This document shows, one piece after another, positions 9,206 to 17,640 of a stretch of DNA of 64,000 nt. The stretch spans positions 62,001 to 126,000 of the forward strand of contig JAFWQU010000021.1 in the NCBI GenBank assembly GCA_017508975.1, given 5' to 3'. Numbering within the stretch: position 1 is the stretch's first letter; every line of letters starts with the position of its first letter. Made by a program: the position numbers and the translations under genes. Source of the DNA: Clostridia bacterium. GTDB taxonomy: Bacteria; Bacillota; Clostridia; Christensenellales; Aristaeellaceae. A model generated the notes under the pieces. The model made no database searches. It was not told the origin of the DNA and saw only the letters and a list, made by a program, of their open reading frames with translations.

Positions 9206-9928
9206 TCAGACGTTCTTGTTGTGGATCAGAGTGCGGACCGCCGCGCCGGTTGCCAGGTTGATCTGCGCGGTGAAGAGGGAGATCTTGTTCTCCGCGTTCA
9301 GGGATTCCCAGATACCCTCGGTGAAGGCGTCGAAATCATCGCCGACCGCCACAAGCTCCGGCTCGCCCTCAAAGGAGGGCAGCGGGTTTCCGTCGCCGCT
9401 GTAGGTGTGCAGGAAGTGTCCCTCCCCCGCCACCGGCTGCTCATATTCCCAGAAGATGCGCTGAACGCTGTCGCCGTTCCCGTTGTCGCTCTTACTAATC
9501 GCCAGCCGGTAGCAGAGCCTGCCGTCCTTTACCTCGACGAGGCCGGAGATGCGGGGCGTGAAGTTCGGCGCGTCCGGCTCGAAGCAGCGCGTGCGCAGCG
9601 CCTCCTCAAAGGTTTTGCCCTCCTTCAGGAACGCGTCGACGGTGTCCGTCTGGTCGCCGTTGGTCACGATCCAGGTGCCCTGAGCCGGCACCCGCACGGG
9701 CGTGTAGATGATCAGGGAGGGGTCCACGACCTTGCTCTCGTCGAAGGCCTTCGTGATGATGCCGCCGTCGGGCTGGCCGACAAAGACCCGGTTCCGGCTG
9801 TTGACGCTGCGGCCCATGATCATGTAGGCCACAAAGGCGGAACGGCCGTCCGCGGACCTGCCCAGGACGATGCCGCGTCCGGGATAGGGGTTGCCGTTCA
9901 GAAGCGCAGTCAAATCCATCTTCTTCAT
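9206..9928 (-). CDS. purO: PurO-type IMP cyclohydrolase
   Basis: Closes FAICAR to IMP, the last step of the pathway. The 240-residue protein belongs to the archaeal-type PurO family (NPYPGRGIVLGRS near the N terminus, then MGRSVNSRNRVFV, IVTNGDQTDT and PRISGLV), which is unrelated to the PurH cyclohydrolase domain. The ATG directly follows the purN TAA, and its GAGG ribosome binding site lies inside the last purN codons, so the two are coupled. The substitution of the PurH N-terminal domain by this gene is what makes the neighbouring short purH complete in function. Confidence 0.93.
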   Translation of the reverse strand: MKKMDLTALLNGNPYPGRGIVLGRSADGRSAFVAYMIMGRSVNSRNRVFVGQPDGGIITKAFDESKVVDPSLIIYTPVRVPAQGTWIVTNGDQTDTVDAFLKEGKTFEEALRTRCFEPDAPNFTPRISGLVEVKDGRLCYRLAISKSDNGNGDSVQRIFWEYEQPVAGEGHFLHTYSGDGNPLPSFEGEPELVAVGDDFDAFTEGIWESLNAENKISLFTAQINLATGAAVRTLIHNKNV

Positions 9929-10531
9929 TTATGCTTCCTCCTCTGTCAGTCTCCTGGCCACTTCCTCCAGCGCGCGGGGCAGGAGGATCCATTCCGCCTG
10001 CTCCATCACCCGCCGCTGCAGCTTCTCCGGGGTGTCGTCCGGGAGCACCTCCACCGCCTTCTGGAAGAGGATGTCGCCCCCGTCCGGGATCTCATTGACG
10101 AAGTGCACCGTGGCGCCGGTGAGCTTTACGCCGCGCCGGAGTGCCTCCTCGTGCACCCGCAGTCCGTAGTACCCTTTCCCGCAGAAGGCGGGGATCAGGC
10201 TTGGATGGATGTTCAGGATCCGGTGGTCGTAGGCCGTGATGACCTGCGGCGGCAGGATCGTCAGATATCCCGCGAGCACGACGATCTCGATCCCGGCCTC
10301 CCGGAGAATACCCAGCAGCCGCTCCGAGAACGCCTCGTCGCTGTCCCTGCCCCGGCCGCAGACCGCCGTCGGCACCCCCGCCAGCCGCGCGCGCTCCAGG
10401 GCGTACGCGTTCGGATTGGAGGCGACCACCAGCGCGATCTCCGCGTGGGGGATCTTTCCGGCGGCCTTCGCGTCCAGAATGGCCTGCAGATTGGTTCCGC
10501 CGCCGGAGACCAGCACCGCCGCTTTCAGCAC
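9929..10531 (-). CDS. purN: Phosphoribosylglycinamide formyltransferase PurN
   Basis: Formylates GAR to FGAR with 10-formyl-THF. The 200-residue protein has the GGGTNLQAI substrate loop (10-18), the catalytic N107-x-H109 in NIHPSLIPAF, and the third catalytic residue D150 in NEIPDGGD. The start is a GTG (10529-10531) that overlaps the end of purM by 7 nt. Size and motifs are those of a complete enzyme. Confidence 0.96.
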   Translation of the reverse strand: MLKAAVLVSGGGTNLQAILDAKAAGKIPHAEIALVVASNPNAYALERARLAGVPTAVCGRGRDSDEAFSERLLGILREAGIEIVVLAGYLTILPPQVITAYDHRILNIHPSLIPAFCGKGYYGLRVHEEALRRGVKLTGATVHFVNEIPDGGDILFQKAVEVLPDDTPEKLQRRVMEQAEWILLPRALEEVARRLTEEEA

Positions 10532-11562
10532 AGCTGCACGCCCCTCTCGCCCGCCGTGATCTCGCCCAGTACCCAGGCGTCCGGCTCACCGTTGGCGCGG
10601 AGAATCTCCAGCGCCCGGTCCGCGTCGTTCTTGCCCACGACGATCGTCATGCCCACGCCCATGTTGTAGGTGTTGAACATGTCGCGCTCCGGTACATTGC
10701 CCTCCCGGGCAATGATGTCGAAGATCGGCGGGGTCTTCACGCCCGCACGCTCAATCCGGGCCACGCAGCCCTCCCCGAGGGAGCGCGGAATGTTTTCGTA
10801 GAAGCCGCCGCCGGTCACATGGCTGATGCCGCTGGGGCGAATCTCCTTCAGCAGGGCGAGCACCGGCTTGACATAGATCTTCGTGGGCGTGAGCAGCGTC
10901 TCCCACAGCGGCTCCGCGAGCTCCTTGTAGCGGCGGTTCTCCCCGCCGATCCCGATGCCGAAGATCTTGCGCACCAGCGAGAAGCCGTTAGAGTGAACGC
11001 CCGAGGAGGGCAGCGCCAGGATCACGTCGCCCGGCTTCATGCGCTCCTTGTCCAGGATTTTCTCCTTGTCGACAATGCCGACCGCGAAGCCCGCGAGGTC
11101 GTACTCGTTCGGCGCGTAGAAGCCCGGCATCTCCGCCGTCTCACCGCCGACCAGCGCAGCCCTGGCCTGCACGCAGCCTTCCGCCACGCCGGAGACGATC
11201 TCCGCGACCTTCTCGGGGATGTTTTTCCCCACCGCGATATAGTCCAGGAAGAACAGCGGCGCCGCGCCGCAGCAGATCACGTCGTTGACGCACATCGCCA
11301 CACAGTCGATGCCGACGGTGGAATGCCGCTCCAGCAGGAACGCCAGCTTGAGCTTGGTGCCCACGCCGTCCGTGCCGGAAACCAGCACGGGCTCCCGCAT
11401 GCCGCCCAGCTCCGGCTTGAACAGGCCGCCGAAGCCGCCCAGTCCGCCGAGCACGCCCGGCGTCTCTGTCCGGGCCACATGCTGCTTCATCAGTTCAACC
11501 GCCCGATAGCCCGCCGTGATATCCACCCCGGCAGCCTGATAGCTCGCGCTCTCGCTCTTCAT
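10525..11562 (-). CDS. purM: Phosphoribosylformylglycinamidine cyclo-ligase PurM (AIR synthase)
   Basis: ATP-dependent ring closure of FGAM to AIR. The 345-residue protein has the glycine-rich segment GGLGGFGGLF and ATP/metal-site stretch VSGTDGVGTKLKLAF near the N terminus, VGGETAEMPGFY, and SHVTGGGFYENIPR in the C-terminal half, all typical of PurM. It overlaps purN by 7 nt and starts 14 nt after the purF stop. Confidence 0.97.
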   Translation of the reverse strand: MKSESASYQAAGVDITAGYRAVELMKQHVARTETPGVLGGLGGFGGLFKPELGGMREPVLVSGTDGVGTKLKLAFLLERHSTVGIDCVAMCVNDVICCGAAPLFFLDYIAVGKNIPEKVAEIVSGVAEGCVQARAALVGGETAEMPGFYAPNEYDLAGFAVGIVDKEKILDKERMKPGDVILALPSSGVHSNGFSLVRKIFGIGIGGENRRYKELAEPLWETLLTPTKIYVKPVLALLKEIRPSGISHVTGGGFYENIPRSLGEGCVARIERAGVKTPPIFDIIAREGNVPERDMFNTYNMGVGMTIVVGKNDADRALEILRANGEPDAWVLGEITAGERGVQLC

Positions 11563-11575
11563 GCGCTCGTCCTCC

Positions 11576-13006
11576 TCATTCCCTGGTCCGCAGCGGAATC
11601 TCGAACTTGTGCTTCTCTGTCTTCGCGGGCGGCGCCACCGGATACTCCCCGTTGAAGCAGCCCTTGCACAGTGCCAGGTGCATCTCGCCGGTCAGCTTGT
11701 CCAGATCCTCCATGCGCAGGAAGCCGATGCTGTCCGCACCGATGATTTTTCCGATCTCCTCCTCGGAGTGGTGGTTCGCGATCAGATGCTCCTCTGAGTC
11801 AATGTCCGTGCCGAACCAGCAGGGGTGGCGGAAGGGCGGTGCGGAGAAGATCACGTGGACCTCCTTGGCGCCTGCCTCGCGGAGAATCCGTACCACGCGC
11901 GCCGAGGTGGTGCCGCGCACAATCGAGTCGTCCACCATGATGACCCGCTTGCCCTGGACCGTGGCGCGCACCGCGTTGAGCTTGATGCGCACGCTGTCCC
12001 GCCGCTGCTCCTGCTTGGGCTGGATGAAAGTCCGGCCGATGTATTTGTTCTTGACCAGGCCGATCCCGTAGGGGATGCCGCTCTCATAGCTGTAGCCCAG
12101 CGCCGCGTCCAGACCGCTGTCCGGCGCGCCGATCACCACGTCCGCGTCCACGGGGTGCGACTTGGCCAGGAGACGGCCCGCGCGGATTCGTGCCTCGTGC
12201 ACCGAGACGCCGTCAATCACGGAGTCCGGCCGGGCGAAATAGATGAACTCGAAGACGCACAGGCCGCTGCCCTCGCGGCGTAGCGGAGGCCAAGCCTGGA
12301 TGCCCTCGCGGCTCACGACGACCATCTCGCCGGGCAGGATGTCCCGCACGAAGGTCGCACCCACCGCGTCCAGCGCGCAGGTCTCGGAGGCGAAGAGGAT
12401 GTCCTCCCCGAGCCGGCCCATGCACAGCGGGCGGAAGCCGTGCGGATCCCGCACCGCAATCATCTTGGTCGCGCTCATGATCACCATGGAGTAGGCGCCC
12501 TCGATGATCTCCATCGCGGCGCGCACAGCGTCCTCGATGGAATTGCTGTTGATCCGCTGCTGGGTGATCGTGTAGGCGATCACCTCGCTGTCGGAGGTGG
12601 CGTGGAAGATCGCGCCGTTCATCTCGTACTGCTGCCGGAGTTCCGCCGCGTTGGTCAGGTTTCCGTTATGGCACAGCGCCATGGCGCCCTTCAGATGGTT
12701 GACAAACAGCGGCTGCGCGTTCGCGCTGTTCTGGGTGCCCGTCGTGCCGTAGCGGCAGTGGCCGATCGCCATCTGTCCCTCCGGGATGCGGCTCAGCCGG
12801 TCCGCGGTAAATACCTCCGTCACCAGGCCCACGTCCTTGTGGCACTGGATGACGCCGTCCGTGTTCACCGCGATGCCGCAGCTCTCCTGTCCCCGGTGCT
12901 GCAGCGCGTACAGTGCATGATAGCTCTCCGCCACCACGCCCTCGCCGCTCCTGCGGTAGATACCGAAGACGCCGCACTCCTCGTGAAGCTTATCGTCTTT
13001 GTACAT
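11576..13006 (-). CDS. purF: Amidophosphoribosyltransferase PurF
   Basis: Committed step: PRPP plus glutamine to phosphoribosylamine. The 476-residue protein is the B. subtilis-like type: a 10-residue propeptide before the N-terminal nucleophile C11 (CGVFGIYR), the PRPP loop VIMVDDSIVRGTTS, and Fe-S ligand cysteines including CKGC near the C terminus, which suggests an oxygen-sensitive 4Fe-4S cluster. GGAGG is 11 nt before the ATG. A strong hairpin sits between this gene and purC. Confidence 0.97.
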   Translation of the reverse strand: MYKDDKLHEECGVFGIYRRSGEGVVAESYHALYALQHRGQESCGIAVNTDGVIQCHKDVGLVTEVFTADRLSRIPEGQMAIGHCRYGTTGTQNSANAQPLFVNHLKGAMALCHNGNLTNAAELRQQYEMNGAIFHATSDSEVIAYTITQQRINSNSIEDAVRAAMEIIEGAYSMVIMSATKMIAVRDPHGFRPLCMGRLGEDILFASETCALDAVGATFVRDILPGEMVVVSREGIQAWPPLRREGSGLCVFEFIYFARPDSVIDGVSVHEARIRAGRLLAKSHPVDADVVIGAPDSGLDAALGYSYESGIPYGIGLVKNKYIGRTFIQPKQEQRRDSVRIKLNAVRATVQGKRVIMVDDSIVRGTTSARVVRILREAGAKEVHVIFSAPPFRHPCWFGTDIDSEEHLIANHHSEEEIGKIIGADSIGFLRMEDLDKLTGEMHLALCKGCFNGEYPVAPPAKTEKHKFEIPLRTRE

Positions 13007-13041
13007 AATTCAGGTTTTCCTCCCCGCCGGTCAAAGAGAAA

Positions 13042-13086
13042 CACCCCCATCTGTCCTTCGACTGCTGTCAGGGGCAGATGGGGGTG
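13042..13086 (-). terminator. Intercistronic hairpin between purC and purF (attenuator-like)
   Basis: Perfect 12-bp inverted repeat CACCCCCATCTG/CAGATGGGGGTG (13042-13053 and 13075-13086), followed on the minus strand by TTTCTCTTTG. It is inside the operon, so it may terminate part of the transcripts or stabilise a processed end. Confidence 0.7.
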
Positions 13087-13093
13087 CATGTCG

Positions 13094-13804
13094 TCACTCA
13101 CCCATCAAACGGTGGCTGATTTCCTGATAGGCCTCCTCCACACCGCCCAGGTCGCGGCGGAAGCGGTCCTTGTCCAGTTTTTCGTGGGTCGCGGAATCCC
13201 AGAAACGGCAGGTATCCGGGCTGATCTCGTCCGCCAGCACGAGGGTGCCGTCGGCGGTCAGGCCGAACTCGAGCTTGAAGTCGATCAGGTCGATGTTCAG
13301 CGGCTTGAAGTAGCGGATCAGCAGATCGTTGATCCGCTGCGCGTAGTCCGCGATCAGCTTCATCGTCTCATCGCTGGCCCAGCCCATGGCGGCGATATGG
13401 TACTCGTTGACCATGGGGTCGCCCAGCTCGTCGTTCTTGTAGCAGAACTCGAGCACGGTACGCTTGAGGGGCGTCCCCTCCTCGAGGCCCAGACGCTTGG
13501 AGAGGCTGCCCGCGGCCACATTGCGGACGATCACCTCCAGCGGGACGATGGTCACCCGCTTCACCAGGGTCTCCCGGTCGGAAATTTCCTCCACAAAATG
13601 CGTGGGAATGCCGTTCTTCTCCAGCATCTGCATCAGGAAGTTGGTCATCCGGTTGTTGATGGCGCCCTTGCCCTCGATCGTGCCCTTCTTCAGGCCGTTG
13701 AAAGCGGTCGCGTCGTCCTTGTAATCCACGATCACCAGATTGGGATCGTCCGTGGCAAAAACCTTCTTCGCCTTGCCCTCATATAACTGTTGCATCTTCT
13801 TCAT
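13094..13804 (-). CDS. purC: SAICAR synthase PurC
   Basis: ATP-dependent condensation of CAIR with aspartate to SAICAR. The 236-residue protein opens with [10 protein letters not shown] (ATP loop) and has both family signatures, [14 protein letters not shown] and [10 protein letters not shown], followed by [13 protein letters not shown]. It begins 2 nt after purE ends, so translation is probably coupled. Confidence 0.97.
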   Translation of the reverse strand: MKKMQQLYEGKAKKVFATDDPNLVIVDYKDDATAFNGLKKGTIEGKGAINNRMTNFLMQMLEKNGIPTHFVEEISDRETLVKRVTIVPLEVIVRNVAAGSLSKRLGLEEGTPLKRTVLEFCYKNDELGDPMVNEYHIAAMGWASDETMKLIADYAQRINDLLIRYFKPLNIDLIDFKLEFGLTADGTLVLADEISPDTCRFWDSATHEKLDKDRFRRDLGGVEEAYQEISHRLMGE

Positions 13805-13806
13805 AG

Positions 13807-14298
13807 TCAGTTCTCCTTTCTCTGGAGCGCTTCGTCCTTTTCCAGCACCTGCCGCTGCATGCGTCCGCGCATGTCGTTCAGGCGATCCGCAAGTTCACTG
13901 TCCTCCACCGCCAGGATCTGTGCCGCCAGCAGCGCCGCGTTCTTGGCGCCGTCGATGGCAACGGTGGCCACCGGGATGCCGCTGGGCATCTGCACGGTGG
14001 AAAGCAGCGCGTCCAGTCCGTCCAGCGTGGAGCTGCGGACGGGCACGCCGATCACCGGGAGCGTGGTGCGCGCCGCCAGGGCGCCGGCCAGGTGGGCCGC
14101 CTTCCCCGCCGCGGCGATGATCACGCCGAAGTCGTTCTCCCGGGCGTTCTTCGCGAAATCTGCGGCAGCGTCCGGCGTCCTGTGCGCCGAGAAGATGTGC
14201 GTCTCACTGGAAATTCCCAGCTCGCGCAGCTGCGTCAGACAGGCCTCCATCGTGGGGAGATCACTGTCCGATCCGACGATCACCGCTACCCGCTTCAT
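13807..14298 (-). CDS. purE: 5-(carboxyamino)imidazole ribonucleotide mutase / AIR carboxylase PurE
   Basis: Makes CAIR. The 163-residue protein has VGSDSDLP (substrate loop), SAHRTP, and [11 protein letters not shown] in place of the GGAAHLPG seen in textbook class I PurE. No purK lies in the operon, so either purK is elsewhere or this PurE carboxylates AIR directly; the sequence alone does not decide. I start it at the ATG at 14298 with AGGAGG 9 nt upstream. The open frame reaches 81 codons further but that part covers the promoter and leader. First gene of the pur operon. Confidence 0.95.
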   Translation of the reverse strand: MKRVAVIVGSDSDLPTMEACLTQLRELGISSETHIFSAHRTPDAAADFAKNARENDFGVIIAAAGKAAHLAGALAARTTLPVIGVPVRSSTLDGLDALLSTVQMPSGIPVATVAIDGAKNAALLAAQILAVEDSELADRLNDMRGRMQRQVLEKDEALQRKEN

Positions 14299-14348
14299 CC
14301 GAACCACCCTCCTGGTCGTTCCTCCCGGAATGGGATCATGTCCGGCGA

Positions 14349-14361
14349 AGTTCCGAACATT
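14349..14361 (+). promoter_or_regulatory. PurBox-like operator at the pur transcription start
   Basis: AGTTCCGAACATT matches the B. subtilis PurR PurBox (AWWWCCGAACWWT) at 12 of 13 positions. It sits immediately downstream of the purE -10 element, where a repressor could block initiation. Confidence 0.5.
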
Positions 14362-14368
14362 ACGCCTT

Positions 14369-14397
14369 ATTCTATGCGTATCATTCGTCCTTGTCAA
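14369..14397 (-). promoter_or_regulatory. Sigma-A promoter of the pur operon
   Basis: Minus strand TTGACA (14392-14397), 17-nt spacer, TAGAAT (14369-14374). It is about 70 nt before the purE ATG. The leader of about 60 nt has no purine riboswitch core that I can recognise. Confidence 0.85.
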
Positions 14398-14525
14398 GCC
14401 ATTTCGAAAGAAGTTTCGCTTTCCCCGAAAACATTTCGTATTGCATGAAATATATGGTTTTCCTTTTACCAGAATGACATGTCTGGTTTTTGCCCGTTCT
14501 GTACATTTTTGTTCTTTGCGGTTCG

Positions 14526-14538
14526 AATGTTCGGAAAA
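14526..14538 (-). promoter_or_regulatory. Second PurBox-like site upstream of the pur promoter
   Basis: Minus strand TTTTCCGAACATT, 12 of 13 to the PurBox consensus, inverted relative to the first and about 165 bp away. The spacing is much longer than the 16-17 bp usual for paired PurBoxes, so its role is uncertain. Confidence 0.35.
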
Positions 14539-14564
14539 CAAAAACCCGGACGGTTCAGCGTCCG
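14535..14564 (-). terminator. Terminator of the luxS/exporter/glycosyltransferase run
   Basis: Minus strand CGGACG-6 nt-CGTCCG followed by GGTTTTTGTTTT. The stem (14547-14552/14559-14564) includes the last codons and the stop of the glycosyltransferase gene. Confidence 0.85.
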
Positions 14565-15445
14565 AGCATTTTCTTGATCTTTTGTTTCCAGCAGAGAATC
14601 CGCTCCATCCGTTCGGCCTTTCGGGGTTTCAGTACCCGGACCGAGCGCCAGTAGGCCAGCACCGGGTCGGCGCTCCAGGCGTTCAGCTGCTCGCTCTCCA
14701 GGAGCTGCCGCGTCCGGAGCTCCGGAAAGCACTCCCCCATGTGTTCCTCGTACAGTCCGCGGTGGCGTACGTAGAGCTTCCGGAAGGTCTCCCGCACCGC
14801 GTCGGGGTCCGCCGCCAGCGCCCGGGAGCGCGATGAGGGCTTGATTCTATAGTGAAAAAAGGTCTCCGGCAGCTGCTCCACCCCTACGCCCAGCTCGATC
14901 AGGCTCAGGAAGAAATCGTAGTCCTCCATGCCCGCGCGGAATTCCTCCGAGAAGCCGCCCACCCGCTCCCAGCCGCTCTTTCGGAAGAAGGACGTGACGA
15001 AGAGGCAGTTGCCCAGCAGTTCCTCCCGCAGCGAGTAGGGCGGCAGCTCCCAGGGGCCCCGGCGCGTGCCGAAGAAGTCCGCGCGGCAGGTGACAATACT
15101 GATCTCCGGCCGGGTCCGCAGGATCTCCGCCGCGCGCCGGATATACGCCGGCTCGATCCGATCGTCCGCGTCCAGCGGCAGGATGTACTCCCCCCTCGCC
15201 GCGCGGATCGCCGCGTTGCGGGCGGCTGCGGGCCCAGCATGCTCCGTGCGCAGGCGCGTCAGCCTCGGGAAGGAGAGCTCCCGGATCACGCGCAGGGTTT
15301 CAGGGTCGTCGGATCCGTCGTCCACAATGATCAGCTCGAGCGGAACGCCCGTGTCCCCCCGCAGGGAGTCCACCGCCTCCGGCAGATATTTCCCGTCGTT
15401 GTGGCAGGGCATGACGACGCTGACCAGCACTCTCTCGTCCGCCAT
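14555..15445 (-). CDS. Family 2 glycosyltransferase
   Basis: GT-A fold glycosyltransferase expected to add a sugar to a cell-surface glycan. The 296-residue protein opens VSVVMPCHNDGKYLPEAV, has the nucleotide-sugar segment IIVDDGSDD and the metal site LDADDRI. No membrane segment is seen, so it should act on the cytoplasmic face. The ATG overlaps the stop of the ABC ATPase gene (TGATG), which ties it to the exporter. The frame is open 35 codons upstream, but that part only shadows the ATPase. Donor and acceptor are unknown. Confidence 0.9.
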   Translation of the reverse strand: MADERVLVSVVMPCHNDGKYLPEAVDSLRGDTGVPLELIIVDDGSDDPETLRVIRELSFPRLTRLRTEHAGPAAARNAAIRAARGEYILPLDADDRIEPAYIRRAAEILRTRPEISIVTCRADFFGTRRGPWELPPYSLREELLGNCLFVTSFFRKSGWERVGGFSEEFRAGMEDYDFFLSLIELGVGVEQLPETFFHYRIKPSSRSRALAADPDAVRETFRKLYVRHRGLYEEHMGECFPELRTRQLLESEQLNAWSADPVLAYWRSVRVLKPRKAERMERILCWKQKIKKMLGR

Positions 15446-16191
15446 CAGGCACCTCCGGCTTCCAGCCACTGCGTGTACGCGTCGCAGACCGGCGCGACCT
15501 CCCCCGACATGCGGAGGCTGCCGTGGTCCAGCCAGATCGCCCGCTGGCACATCGACCGGATCTGGTCAATGTTGTGGCTCACCATCAGGACGGTGGTGCC
15601 GCTGGACATCATCTCCATCATGCGGGCGTAGCTCTTCTTCTGGAAGGCCGCGTCGCCCACCGACAGGATCTCGTCCACGATCAGGATCTCCGGGCTGACG
15701 AGCGTCGCCACCGCGAAGGCCAGGCGCATCACCATGCCGGAGGAGTAGGTCTTGATCGGCTGATCGATGAACTCCCCGAGCTCGGAGAATTCCACGATCT
15801 CGTCATAGCGGTCATGAAGAAACTTCTCGTCGAAGCCCAGGATCGCGCCGTTGAGGAAGATGTTGTCCCGCCCGGACAGCTCGTAGTCAAAGCCGCTGCC
15901 CAGCTCCAGCATGGGCGCGATCCGTCCGCGGGTCACCACGCTGCCGCTGGTCGGGCGGTAGATGCCGGAGATCACCTTGAGCAAGGTGCTCTTGCCGGCG
16001 CCGTTGCGGCCCAGGATTCCCAGGATCTCCCCCTGCTGAACGGAAAAGGTCACGTCCCGCAGCGCCTGGAAGTTCTCATAGCGCAGCCGGCCCTTGAGCT
16101 TTGCGACAAAATACTCCTTCAGGGAATTTGTCCGGCTGACGTTGATCCGGAAATTCATCGTGACATGCTCCACCGTGATGATCGGTTCCAT
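15445..16191 (-). CDS. Polysaccharide/teichoic acid ABC exporter, ATPase (TagH/Wzt/KpsT type)
   Basis: Nucleotide-binding subunit that powers export of a lipid-linked polymer with the permease encoded just upstream. The 248-residue protein has Walker A GRNGAGKST (61-69), signature YSSGMVMRL (149-157), Walker B ILIVDE (169-174) and the H-loop SHN (His206). The first 40 residues, rich in basic residues, are typical of the TagH/Wzt branch, but the C-terminal carbohydrate-binding domain of Wzt is missing. Fifteen nt separate it from the permease gene. Confidence 0.93.
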   Translation of the reverse strand: MEPIITVEHVTMNFRINVSRTNSLKEYFVAKLKGRLRYENFQALRDVTFSVQQGEILGILGRNGAGKSTLLKVISGIYRPTSGSVVTRGRIAPMLELGSGFDYELSGRDNIFLNGAILGFDEKFLHDRYDEIVEFSELGEFIDQPIKTYSSGMVMRLAFAVATLVSPEILIVDEILSVGDAAFQKKSYARMMEMMSSGTTVLMVSHNIDQIRSMCQRAIWLDHGSLRMSGEVAPVCDAYTQWLEAGGA

Positions 16192-16206
16192 CTCCAGCGC
16201 ACCTCC

Positions 16207-17640
16207 TCACAGATAGAGCACAAAGCGGTCCTGGGTCTTCCGGAAGACCGTCCAGCCGATGAGCAGCGTGCCCACCGAGGCCAGGATACAATAGAAGTAG
16301 GTGATCGGCGTGGGCGACACGCCGCCGATGGTGATCGAGCGCACAAAGAAGATCAGCTGATAGAGCGGATTGCAGTGGTATAACCCCCGGAATGCCGTCG
16401 GGATGATTGTCTCCGGGTAGAAGATCGGGGTCAGGAAGTTCCAGACCGTGAGCATCACGCCCCAGAGAAACTGCGTGTCCCGGAAGAACACCATCAGCGC
16501 GGAGAGCAGCAGCGCCATGCCCGTGCAGAAGATCAGCAGGAAGACCAGCCCGAGGGGCAGGAGCAGGATCGATTTCTGCAGCTGCACCCCGGAGAGCAGC
16601 ATGATCGCCATCAGCGGAATCAGCGAGATCGCCAGGTTGATGGATGAGGAGAGCACCTTGGAGAGCGGGTAGATGAACTTGGGCATATAGACCTTCGTGA
16701 TCAGCGATGCGTTTCCGACGATCGCGAACAGGCCCAGGTTTGTCGCCTCCGAGAAGTAGTTGAAAATGATGATGCCGCTCATCAGATAGGCGGTAAAATT
16801 CTCGATATCCGAGTGGAAGAGCGTATTGAAGACGAAGTAATAGACGAAGGTCATCAGCAGCGGGTTGAGGAACGACCACAGCACGCCCAGCACGCTCGCC
16901 TTGTACTTCACCCGGAAGTCACGCACCACCAGCGTCTTGAGCAGATAGCTGTAGCGCCGCGCAATCTCCATTGCCCGCAGGACCAGGCCGCCCTGCCCGT
17001 TCTTCTTTCTCCGACGGGTGTCCAGCACGATTCCCATACAGGCAATCCAGATCACCGCCGCCACGGGCCAGATCCAGCGGGTGCCGTTCAGCCGGTTGCT
17101 GCCCGACTGCCGCATGACCAGCGAACCCGGCTGCGGATTCCCGTCCAGCGTCAGCTCTCCCAGCTTCTCCACCTGTGCAGAGAAGCGCCAGGTATTGACG
17201 GAGGTGCCGGTCCAGAAGGAGAGGCCGCCCGCCGCGCGCAGGGTGAGCTCTGCCACCTGTCCGCGCAGACCGGTGACGGCCTCCGGAAAGCGGATCTCCG
17301 TCAGTCCGTCCACCTGGAATTCCGACGGCAGCACCCACATGGCGGCCAGCTCCCGGCCGGTCTCCTTCAGCGCAACCCGCAGCTCCACCGGCTGATCCGA
17401 AGGGTTCCACAGGCTGCAGTCCAGCCAGACGGAGGTCCACTCGTCCGACGCGATCGGAAAGCTCTGCCGGATCTCCCGGCCCTCGGTCAGCTCCTCCAGC
17501 ACCGCGCTGCGCGAGACCGGCTCGGTCGTCACCGCAGTCCTGGACCAGTCCTCCCGCACAATCCAGAAGAAGAGCGCCGTCAGTACAAAAAAGCCAGCTG
17601 TGAACAGCGCCAGCTTTTTCCAGACGTGATCCGCCTTCAT
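16207..17640 (-). CDS. ABC-2 polysaccharide exporter permease with N-terminal extracytoplasmic domain
   Basis: Membrane subunit of the exporter. The C-terminal part (about residue 230 on) is a normal TagG/Wzm-type ABC-2 permease, with VVRDFRVKYKASVLGVLWSFLNPL and six hydrophobic segments. In front of it is something extra: a membrane segment (about 9-28), a soluble domain of about 160 residues that looks beta-rich, and another membrane segment (about 187-206). The hydrophobic pattern puts this domain outside the cell. The ATG overlaps the luxS stop as ATGA. The function of the added domain is unknown; polymer binding is a guess. Confidence 0.88.
   Translation of the reverse strand: MKADHVWKKLALFTAGFFVLTALFFWIVREDWSRTAVTTEPVSRSAVLEELTEGREIRQSFPIASDEWTSVWLDCSLWNPSDQPVELRVALKETGRELAAMWVLPSEFQVDGLTEIRFPEAVTGLRGQVAELTLRAAGGLSFWTGTSVNTWRFSAQVEKLGELTLDGNPQPGSLVMRQSGSNRLNGTRWIWPVAAVIWIACMGIVLDTRRRKKNGQGGLVLRAMEIARRYSYLLKTLVVRDFRVKYKASVLGVLWSFLNPLLMTFVYYFVFNTLFHSDIENFTAYLMSGIIIFNYFSEATNLGLFAIVGNASLITKVYMPKFIYPLSKVLSSSINLAISLIPLMAIMLLSGVQLQKSILLLPLGLVFLLIFCTGMALLLSALMVFFRDTQFLWGVMLTVWNFLTPIFYPETIIPTAFRGLYHCNPLYQLIFFVRSITIGGVSPTPITYFYCILASVGTLLIGWTVFRKTQDRFVLYL

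Noticed and set aside
14299-14368. Purine riboswitch in the purE leader
   Set aside because: The leader is only about 60 nt and lacks the conserved junction bases and the paired loops of the purine aptamer.
13807-14541. Long form of PurE starting at 14541
   Set aside because: The extra 81 residues would be translated from the promoter and operator region, have no PurE similarity, and a strong ribosome binding site precedes the ATG at 14298.
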